Below are positions 6,138-11,250 of a stretch of DNA of 11,250 nucleotides, piece by piece. Below the pieces are notes generated by a model. The model was not told the origin of the DNA. It searched no databases and saw only the letters and a list, made by a program, of their open reading frames with translations. The DNA lies in contig MGJJ01000004.1 in the NCBI GenBank assembly GCA_001794205.1, forward strand, positions 26,083 through 37,332, read 5' to 3'. Both the position numbers and the translations under genes were made by a program. Source of the stretch: Candidatus Yanofskybacteria bacterium RIFCSPHIGHO2_01_FULL_44_22 (GTDB lineage Bacteria; Patescibacteriota; Minisyncoccia; 2-02-FULL-40-12; GWA2-44-9). Within the stretch, counting starts at the first letter, position 1. The number at the start of each line of letters is the position of its first letter.

Positions 6138-7268
6138 TCATATTTCTCTCATTGCCAGGCCAACCGCCACGGAAAAAGTATTGGCCAGCTCCTGGACAAT
6201 GGGATTCAGGGTTGGCGGATATACTATTCTGGCAAAAGAATTCGCTACGGTCGTTTCGCGTCCTAATTTCTGTTTGAAATACTCCACAAAGTTCGGCATA
6301 TTAACTAAACCGCCGGCCAGCAAAACCCGGCTGATTTTCTGATTTCTAGAACTTTCGTAGTTGGTAATCGTTTTTTTGGCCTCAAAAACCATCATATCAA
6401 GCAGCGACCCCATCGCTTCGTTAACGATATTTTCATCGGTCTGTTTCAGGCCGAGTTTTCTTTTAAGCTCTTCGGCTTTTTCAAGGCTGACATTCAAAGA
6501 GCGGGCAATGGACTTGGCTATTTCAAATCCGCCCACTTCGTAGTTGTGGCTTATCTGCTCATAGCCCTTATCAACGACAAGAATCGAGGTACTGCGTCCG
6601 CCGATGTTGATGACGGCGGTAGTGCTTAAATCATTGCCCAGCAGAGCTCTGGCTAAAGCCGTATTCTCAAGCTCAAGAGCTCGCAGATTAAGACCGGCGC
6701 CTTTCGTGATTCTTTGATATCGAGCCGTTTCGTCTTTCGGCACCGCGGCCAAAAAAACCTTCACTGTGGTCGGTTTCGCGCCTTTGCCGGCCACCTGCGT
6801 ACCGGCCGGCACCGACGATGTTCCGCCGGCATCGGCGTCCTGGCCGATAATATCGATAATAGACCAGTCCAGAACCACTTCGCTTAAAGGTATCGGAACA
6901 TATTTTCTTGCCTCAAAAGGAATGGCTTGGGCCAAATCTTCTTCCGAGAGATAAGGCATTTCGATTATCGTAGAAAAGGTGGAGAAAGACGGTAGGGACG
7001 CCACCGCGTCGGTTGAACTCATCTTGCTCTTTTTGATTATCTCCTTTATTCCCCAGATTATTTCCTGGTCGGGCAATTTTAAAATACCCTGGCCGGGCAA
7101 CCCGGCTGACCCGGTTCCGGCTTCAACCGGCTGGCCTTTCAATTCAAAAAGGCCGTAATTTTTCAAACCGAAACGTCCGCCTTCTTTTTCAAGCTCAATA
7201 ATTTTGATGGCCGCCGTGCCGACGTCTATGCCCAGCTTGCTTTTGCTTTTAAAAAGGTTGAATACCAA
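6138..7268 (-). CDS. pilM: Type IV pilus actin-like ATPase PilM (TTG start)
   Basis: PilM is an actin/FtsA-like cytoplasmic protein that forms a ring under the membrane and binds the PilN N-terminus. In this 376-residue protein the phosphate-1 loop is LGIDVGTAAIKIIEL (12-26), the phosphate-2 loop is INIGGRSTSILVV (220-232) and the adenosine motif is VLLAGGLVNMP (315-325). Phosphate-2 has Asn221 where actin-fold ATPases usually have Asp. Two Gly/Ala/Thr-rich stretches, about 47-62 and 144-168, look like flexible insertions. Length is slightly above normal for PilM. The start is TTG: an in-frame TAA lies only two codons upstream, and the next residues VFNLFKSK match the usual PilM N-terminus. 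It is the first gene of the operon, about 95 nt after a promoter, and ends in TGA. Confidence 0.93.
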   Translation of the reverse strand: MVFNLFKSKSKLGIDVGTAAIKIIELEKEGGRFGLKNYGLFELKGQPVEAGTGSAGLPGQGILKLPDQEIIWGIKEIIKKSKMSSTDAVASLPSFSTFSTIIEMPYLSEEDLAQAIPFEARKYVPIPLSEVVLDWSIIDIIGQDADAGGTSSVPAGTQVAGKGAKPTTVKVFLAAVPKDETARYQRITKGAGLNLRALELENTALARALLGNDLSTTAVINIGGRSTSILVVDKGYEQISHNYEVGGFEIAKSIARSLNVSLEKAEELKRKLGLKQTDENIVNEAMGSLLDMMVFEAKKTITNYESSRNQKISRVLLAGGLVNMPNFVEYFKQKLGRETTVANSFARIVYPPTLNPIVQELANTFSVAVGLAMREI

Positions 7269-7280
7269 AATTTATATTGC

Positions 7281-7345
7281 TATCTTGCTAATTGATATCT
7301 TGTTGATTACGAGAGTTCTGACAAGGTAACAAGGTAACAAGGTAA
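7281..7345. repeat. Two tandem repeat sets in the pilM leader
   Basis: TATCTTGCTAATTGA (7281-7295) is followed directly by the imperfect copy TATCTTGTTGATTAC (7296-7310). Further on, CAAGGTAA is repeated exactly three times (7322-7329, 7330-7337, 7338-7345). Both sets lie in the 5' untranslated region of the pil transcript, between the predicted promoter and the TTG start of pilM. The 8-bp set could expand or contract by slippage. Whether this affects pil expression cannot be judged from one sequence. Confidence 0.75.
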
Positions 7346-7363
7346 CGATTCTTCTTCTCTTTT

Positions 7364-7388
7364 ATTATACCACATAAAAATCCGTCAA
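7364..7388 (-). promoter_or_regulatory. Extended -10 promoter for the pil operon
   Basis: On the minus strand a consensus TATAAT (7369 down to 7364) is preceded by TGG, an extended -10 element (7372-7370). TTGACG (7388-7383) resembles a -35 box, but the spacer is only 13 bp, so the promoter more likely relies on the extended -10. Transcription would begin near 7357, giving a leader of about 90 nt before pilM. It lies in the 124-bp divergent spacer with comFC. No equally good plus-strand promoter for comFC is visible. Confidence 0.65.
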
Positions 7389-7392
7389 TCGC

Positions 7393-8115
7393 ATGAATTA
7401 TCCCCAAAGAATTAAAAATTGGCTGTTGGACTTGGTTTTTCCCGTTCGGTGCGTTAATTGCGGCAAATTTGGAGAATATTTGTGTTCCGGATGTCTCAAC
7501 CAAGTTCCCGTCAGAGAGAATTTCGAGTGTATCGGCTGCAAACAGCCGGCGCCGCTCGGCCAAACCTGCCGTTTTTGCCAACCGGAAAATCCCGCCGATA
7601 ATTTATTCGTCGTTTCCGATTACAAAAGCGGGCTTGTCCAAAAAATCATTAAAACTTTCAAATTCAGATTCGTTGCCGAGCTCTCAAATCCCCTGTCGCG
7701 GTTAGCGGAAAAATACATTCGCCGGCTTCAAAAAAGAAAAGGATTTAATATTTTCGGCGGCAATCCCCTCTTGATGCCCGTGCCGATGCACCAACGAAGA
7801 GAAAATTGGCGCGGTTTCAACCAATCAGCCCTTTTGGCAAAATCTCTGGCCGACAAATTCCAGATGGAATACGCCGCCGGCGCGCTGGTGAAAATTAAAA
7901 ACAAAACCCCGCAAACTGACATTAAGGAACGGACCGAGCGGCTGGCGAATCAAAAGGGCGCATTCTTCTGCGCCGAACCGGAAAAGGTTTCCGGCCGGGC
8001 CGTACTTTTGATAGACGATGTTTGCACCACCGGAGCAACTCTCAACGAGTGCGCAAAAGTTTTAAAAGAAAACGGGGTAAAAAATGTGATGGTTCTGGTG
8101 ATTGCGAGAGGATGA
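7393..8115 (+). CDS. comFC: ComF-family phosphoribosyltransferase-like competence protein
   Basis: ComFC proteins are cytoplasmic PRT-fold proteins needed for natural transformation, proposed to act on incoming single-stranded DNA with the ComFA helicase. This 240-residue protein has the full architecture. Four Cys pairs (C20/C23, C31/C34, C46/C49, C59/C62) make the N-terminal zinc-ribbon region. The ComF motif PVPMHQRRENWRGFNQ is at 129-144 and the PRPP-binding loop VLLIDDVCTTGAT at 204-216, with both acidic residues intact. Length is typical. The ATG has no Shine-Dalgarno. It is transcribed divergently from the pil operon, and its end overlaps a likely promoter for tRNA-Ser. Proximity to a type IV pilus supports a DNA-uptake role, but ComF proteins also occur in non-competent bacteria. 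No comFA or comEC is in the window. Confidence 0.94.
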   Translation: MNYPQRIKNWLLDLVFPVRCVNCGKFGEYLCSGCLNQVPVRENFECIGCKQPAPLGQTCRFCQPENPADNLFVVSDYKSGLVQKIIKTFKFRFVAELSNPLSRLAEKYIRRLQKRKGFNIFGGNPLLMPVPMHQRRENWRGFNQSALLAKSLADKFQMEYAAGALVKIKNKTPQTDIKERTERLANQKGAFFCAEPEKVSGRAVLLIDDVCTTGATLNECAKVLKENGVKNVMVLVIARG

Positions 8116-8130
8116 AAAATGTGATAAAAT
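8102..8130 (+). promoter_or_regulatory. Possible promoter of tRNA-Ser and alr within the comFC end
   Basis: TTGCGA (8102-8107) and TAAAAT (8125-8130) are separated by 17 bp, close to sigma70 consensus spacing. The start site would fall near 8137, just before tRNA-Ser at 8141. The -35 lies in the last codons of comFC. Both boxes match consensus only in part, so read-through from comFC is equally possible. Confidence 0.4.
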
Positions 8131-8140
8131 TCAGTGATTT

Positions 8141-8230
8141 GGTGAGGTGCTGGAGAGGCCGAACAGGCCACGGTGCTAACGTGGTATACCCGCAAGGGTA
8201 TCGTGGGTTCGAATCCCACCCTCACCGCCA
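8141..8230 (+). tRNA. tRNA-Ser (anticodon GCU)
   Basis: This is a 90-nt class II tRNA. Acceptor GGTGAGG pairs with CCTCACC, the D stem is CTG/CAG, and the anticodon stem is CCACG/CGTGG around GTGCTAA (anticodon GCT). The long variable arm is ATACCC-GCAA-GGGTAT and the T stem is GTGGG/CCCAC around TTCGAAT. Discriminator G8227 is followed by an encoded CCA (8228-8230). It decodes AGC and AGU. It sits 25 nt after comFC and 18 nt before alr, so the alr message is probably released by tRNA 3' processing. Confidence 0.97.
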
Positions 8231-8248
8231 AGTTTAAACTCTTTTGAT

Positions 8249-9391
8249 ATGGGCTTATTAAAATATCTCCGAACCCTCAAAAAATCCTTCAATCGCTACA
8301 TTCCCTCGGTGGAAATTTTAATTTCCAAGAATAACCTGCTTCATAATTTGGAAGAATACAAAAAAGAATATCCGCAACTTTCTCTCGCTCCGGTCTTGAA
8401 AAGCAACGCTTACGGCCACGGCATCTTGCAAATCGCAAAAATTTTAGGCCGAGAGGGCATCGTTTTTTTTGTCGTAGACTCCTTATGCGAAGCGGCGGTT
8501 TTGAGAAACGATGGGTGCAAATCGCCGATTTTGGTTATCGGCTACGCCAGTCCCGAGAATATCAATAACGACAAATTGTCCAATGTCGCTTTTACCATCA
8601 CCGGATTGGAACAACTACAAGCAATCGCCCGTATTATAAAAACGCGGAAAAAATTTCACCTGAAAATAGACACCGGGATGCATCGGCAGGGCATTTTGCC
8701 GGAACAGGCCAATGACGCGATTAAAATAATCAAGACGTCAAATTTCATAAATTTGGAGGGAGTTTGTTCCCATTTTGCTAACGCAGACGATGCCGACGCC
8801 GGTTTTACAAAACTTCAAATCGAACGATGGGAAAAAGCCGTTGTCCCCTTCAAGCAAAATTTCCCGAACTTAAAATTTTTTCACATTTCGGCCACCGCCG
8901 GCGTTCCCTACTCCGGGCAAATCTATGCCAATGTCGCTCGTATCGGAATGGGATTGTATGGCATAGACACTTCGTCCTTAACAAAACTGAATTTAAAACC
9001 GGTTTTACAGATGCGGTCCGTAATAAGTTCCGTAAAAATGATTCCCGCCGGAGAGTGCGTTGGATATGGCATCACCCACAAAGCGTCAAAACCCGTCAAG
9101 GTGGCTACGGTTCCGACGGGCTATTTCGAGGGAGTGGACAGAAGGTTGTCCAATCAGGGATTCTTAAAGGTCGCAAATCGGCATTGCCCGATTATCGGAA
9201 AAATCAGCATGAATATGACTTCCATAGATATAACTTCTCTGCCCGAAATTAAACTCGGCGATTCGGTGATAATAATCAGCGACAATAAAAATGACTTTAA
9301 CTCTGCCGAACAAATGGCTAAACTGGCGGGCATAACCCCTTACGAAATTTTAGCCCGTATCCCCCAGCACCTGCGCCGGATGGTTATTTAG
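8249..9391 (+). CDS. alr: Alanine racemase (PLP-dependent)
   Basis: This enzyme interconverts L- and D-alanine in the cytoplasm, supplying D-Ala for the peptidoglycan stem peptide. The 380-residue protein has the family's PLP TIM barrel and C-terminal beta domain. Lys51 in PVLKSNAYGHG (48-58) is the Schiff-base lysine. Lys139 in LKIDTGMHR (138-146) matches the usually carbamylated lysine, and Arg146 lies in the same motif. Arg231 in RIGMGLYG (231-238) matches the arginine that contacts the PLP ring nitrogen. Tyr273 in VGYGIT (271-276) is the second catalytic base, and Met321 in ISMNMTSID (319-327) lines the active site. Length is normal and no key residue is missing. The first 18 residues precede the usual family start. 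The ATG is 18 nt past tRNA-Ser with no Shine-Dalgarno. Confidence 0.96.
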   Translation: MGLLKYLRTLKKSFNRYIPSVEILISKNNLLHNLEEYKKEYPQLSLAPVLKSNAYGHGILQIAKILGREGIVFFVVDSLCEAAVLRNDGCKSPILVIGYASPENINNDKLSNVAFTITGLEQLQAIARIIKTRKKFHLKIDTGMHRQGILPEQANDAIKIIKTSNFINLEGVCSHFANADDADAGFTKLQIERWEKAVVPFKQNFPNLKFFHISATAGVPYSGQIYANVARIGMGLYGIDTSSLTKLNLKPVLQMRSVISSVKMIPAGECVGYGITHKASKPVKVATVPTGYFEGVDRRLSNQGFLKVANRHCPIIGKISMNMTSIDITSLPEIKLGDSVIIISDNKNDFNSAEQMAKLAGITPYEILARIPQHLRRMVI

Positions 9392-9448
9392 CAAAGTTTT
9401 TAAAAAACAAAAACCTGGAACTTAAAAATTGCGAACCCTCATCGCCAA

Positions 9449-9485
9449 CAACAAAACCGGCCAAAAGCCGGTTTTGTTGAATTGC
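9449..9485 (+). terminator. Hairpin terminator after alr
   Basis: A perfect 13-bp inverted repeat pairs 9449-9461 with 9467-9479 around CAAAA. The core ACCGGC/GCCGGT is G/C-rich, and its 3' arm continues as TTTTGTTG, so U residues follow the strong part of the stem. The A/T-rich outer pairs make it potentially bidirectional, but no minus-strand gene ends nearby. It would end the comFC/tRNA-Ser/alr unit ahead of the separate infB promoter. Apart from this hairpin I see only a weak A/T-rich inverted repeat (9391-9403 with 9422-9432) between alr and the infB promoter. Confidence 0.75.
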
Positions 9486-9532
9486 TCTGATAAAAACCTT
9501 GAGTGTTTCAAATGTGTTTCGGATGGTTTTAG

Positions 9533-9561
9533 TTGTAAAAAACGCCCAAAAATGGTAGCAT
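9533..9561 (+). promoter_or_regulatory. infB promoter producing a nearly leaderless mRNA
   Basis: TTGTAA (9533-9538) and TAGCAT (9556-9561) are 17 bp apart, and the -10 is preceded by TGG (9553-9555), an extended -10. The start site would fall near 9568, only about 4 nt before the ATG at 9572. The upstream in-frame ATG at 9560 overlaps the -10 box itself. The near-leaderless reading is inferred from the spacing. Confidence 0.6.
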
Positions 9562-9571
9562 GTTTGCACTT

Positions 9572-11101
9572 ATGACAGAAATTGGCAAAGAAAAAACAAC
9601 AAAAAACAGGCCGCCGGTAGTGGTTGTTTTGGGACACGTTGACCACGGAAAAACCAAACTTTTGGACACGATAAGAAAAACCAAGGTCGCAGAAAAAGAG
9701 TCGGGCGGCATCACCCAGCACATCGGGGCTTATCAAGCGGAAACCGACGGGAAAACAATCACTTTTCTTGATACGCCGGGCCATGAGGCGTTTTCGGCCA
9801 TTCGCGCTCGCGGAGCCAGAATCGCCGACATTGCCATTTTGGTAGTCGCCGCCGACGAAAGCGTAAAGCCCCAGACCAAAGAAGCGATTAAAATAATCGA
9901 GTCGGAAAAAATTCCCGTCATCATCGCAATCAACAAAATTGACAAGGAGGGCGCCAATCCGCAAAAAGTCCGGCAGGACCTTGCCGCCGAGAATATTCTG
10001 GTTGAAGACTGGGGCGGCAAAGTGCCGGTTTTGGAAATATCCGCCAAAGAAGGCCGGAACATTCAAGAACTGCTTGACATAATTCTTTTGGTTGCCGAAC
10101 TGGAGGAGCTTAAAGAAGATATTTCCTCGCCAGCCGAAGGGATTATTATCGAATCCCGCCTTGACAAGCGGCGCGGCCATATCGCCTCGGCCATAATCCA
10201 AAAAGGGGTATTGAGACCGGGTGACTGGCTCGTAGTCGGCACCATAGTCGGCAAGATAAAATCAATGGAAGATTTTCGAGGTTCGGTAATTTTTGAAGCG
10301 CGGCCGTCCCAGCCCGTTCTGATTACCGGCTGGCCGTCGGCGCCCGATATCGGTAAACCGTTCGTGACCGCCGATTCCAAAGACGCGGCGTTAAGAATTT
10401 CGGAAAACAACGTTGACCTGGCTCCTCTGTTTTCGTTCATCAAAGAGTCAGCCAAAGATTCCGAAGAAACCCCGGGCAAAAAAATATTGAACCTTGTTTT
10501 GAAAGCCGATTTTTCCGGTTCCCTAGAGGCGTTGGAATCGGCCCTTCAGACAATCAAGTCGGACGAGGTTGGCTACCGCGTCGTCAGATACGACATCGGC
10601 AACATCGCCGAAACCGACGTTCAAACCGCCGTTTCCGCAAAAGCTCAAATCATCGGCTTCAGAGTCGCCGCCGAAGAATCCGCTAAAAAACTGGCCGAAA
10701 AAGAAAAAATTGCGGTTGCTTCATTCGACGTGATATACGAACTGATTGAACATGTCCGAAGGGAAATGTCCGGATTGTTAGAATCAAAGATGGAAAAAAT
10801 TCCCTTGGGTGAGTTGCGAGTTTTGGCAATTTTTAAAAAAGACCAAAAAAACTGGGTAGTCGGCGGGAAGGTTATTTCGGGAAAGGCCAAAAGAGGAGCG
10901 CTCATCGGCGCCATCCGAAACGGAGAGCCGGCAAAAATTGGAAAACTTAACCAGCTGCAGCATAATAAAGAAGACGTGGCGGAAGTGCGGGAGGGCCTTG
11001 AGGCGGGGATGAAAATCGAACTCGCCGGCCCGTCGGAAGAAATTAAAATCGGCGAAAATTTGGAAATCTACGAGGAGAAAAAAAAAGAGAGAACGTTGTA
11101 G
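9572..11101 (+). CDS. infB: Translation initiation factor IF-2, short form
   Basis: IF-2 is the GTPase that brings initiator tRNA to the 30S subunit and promotes subunit joining. From ATG 9572 it has 509 residues, against roughly 700-900 in many bacteria, because almost nothing precedes the G domain. GTP motifs are GHVDHGKT (G1, 21-28), GGIT (G2, 45-48), DTPGH (G3, 67-71), NKID (G4, 121-124) and SAK (G5, 157-159). Domain II follows (about 190-275), then domain III with NLVLKADFSGSLEAL (about 307-321) and the C-terminal beta barrel (about 412-505). The barrel lacks several residues linked to fMet-tRNA recognition (see findings). An in-frame ATG at 9560 would add four residues but lies in the predicted -10 box. 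tRNA-Cys begins 8 nt after the TAG stop. Confidence 0.96.
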   Translation: MTEIGKEKTTKNRPPVVVVLGHVDHGKTKLLDTIRKTKVAEKESGGITQHIGAYQAETDGKTITFLDTPGHEAFSAIRARGARIADIAILVVAADESVKPQTKEAIKIIESEKIPVIIAINKIDKEGANPQKVRQDLAAENILVEDWGGKVPVLEISAKEGRNIQELLDIILLVAELEELKEDISSPAEGIIIESRLDKRRGHIASAIIQKGVLRPGDWLVVGTIVGKIKSMEDFRGSVIFEARPSQPVLITGWPSAPDIGKPFVTADSKDAALRISENNVDLAPLFSFIKESAKDSEETPGKKILNLVLKADFSGSLEALESALQTIKSDEVGYRVVRYDIGNIAETDVQTAVSAKAQIIGFRVAAEESAKKLAEKEKIAVASFDVIYELIEHVRREMSGLLESKMEKIPLGELRVLAIFKKDQKNWVVGGKVISGKAKRGALIGAIRNGEPAKIGKLNQLQHNKEDVAEVREGLEAGMKIELAGPSEEIKIGENLEIYEEKKKERTL

Positions 11102-11109
11102 GTTTGTTC

Positions 11110-11184
11110 GGCGGCATGGCGAAGTGGTAACGCGACTGTCTGCAAAACAGTTATGCGCCGGTCCAATTCCGGCTGCCGCCTCCA
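11110..11184 (+). tRNA. tRNA-Cys (anticodon GCA)
   Basis: Acceptor GGCGGCA pairs perfectly with TGCCGCC. The anticodon stem ACTGT/ACAGT encloses CTGCAAA (anticodon GCA), and the T stem is GCCGG/CCGGC around TCCAATT. The discriminator is T11181, the base typical of tRNA-Cys, followed by an encoded CCA (11182-11184). It decodes UGC and UGU. It starts 8 nt after infB with no promoter visible, so it is probably cut from the infB read-through transcript. Confidence 0.96.
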
Positions 11185-11194
11185 GAATAAACTT

Positions 11195-11250
11195 GCCCGG
11201 GTGGTGGAATGGTATACACGAAGGACTTAAAATCCTTTGCCCGCAAGGGC
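11195..11250 (+). tRNA. tRNA-Leu (anticodon UAA), 5' part, cut by the window end
   Basis: Acceptor strand GCCCGGG is followed by TG and a D arm with GTG and CAC. The anticodon stem AAGGA/TCCTT encloses CTTAAAA (anticodon TAA). The long class II variable arm follows, with CCC-GCAA-GGG visible. The window ends in or just after this arm, so the T arm and the 3' acceptor strand are missing. It decodes UUA and UUG. It lies 10 nt after tRNA-Cys and is probably cotranscribed with it. Confidence 0.93.

Noticed and set aside
7288..7581. 97-codon open frame on the minus strand overlapping the start of comFC
   Set aside because: It runs antisense through the conserved zinc-ribbon part of comFC and the repeat-bearing pilM leader, with no recognisable domain.
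8113..8115. TGA recoding as in some CPR groups
   Set aside because: comFC and pilM end in TGA at the expected family length, and I saw no in-frame TGA in any gene.
9422..10201. 259-codon open frame antisense to the start of infB
   Set aside because: It mirrors the conserved G domain of IF-2 and crosses the infB promoter and the hairpin terminator. Its Phe/Asn/Gly-rich product is what antisense of Lys/Glu/Ala-rich coding gives.

Overview
The window looks like chromosomal DNA of a Patescibacteria/CPR bacterium, probably Parcubacteria-like. This is inferred from a compact layout, an IF-2 almost stripped of its N-terminal region, a pilMNO-x-BTC cluster whose PilP position holds only a 90-residue protein, and start codons mostly lacking Shine-Dalgarno sequences. 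No sequence search was possible. TGA works as a normal stop (comFC and pilM end in it), so the TGA-recoding CPR groups are unlikely. Nothing suggests a phage, plasmid, transposon, CRISPR array or defence island.

Layout. Positions 1-222 hold short repeats and a strong promoter. They are followed on the plus strand by tRNA-Lys(UUU), tRNA-Glu(UUC) and a perfect 15-bp hairpin terminator. Positions 508-7268 are a minus-strand type IV pilus operon, transcribed pilM, pilN, pilO, a PilP-like mini-protein, pilB, pilT, pilC. It encodes the cytoplasmic actin-like ring, the inner-membrane alignment proteins, the extension and retraction ATPases and the platform protein. No prepilin, prepilin peptidase or secretin is in the window. 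An extended -10 promoter and tandem repeats lie upstream of pilM. Divergent from it on the plus strand are comFC (DNA-uptake-associated phosphoribosyltransferase-like protein), tRNA-Ser(GCU) and alr (alanine racemase, D-Ala for peptidoglycan). After a hairpin terminator comes infB with its own, nearly leaderless promoter, then tRNA-Cys(GCA) and the 5' part of tRNA-Leu(UAA).

The genes fit together as a cell-surface pilus machine next to a competence-type gene, which would suit DNA uptake, set among translation and cell-wall housekeeping genes. The least ordinary points are the PilP-like mini-protein, the near-leaderless infB start, replacement of several putative fMet-tRNA-contact residues in IF-2, and intergenic spacers built of short tandem repeats with a period of about 8-15 bp, each with a different unit.
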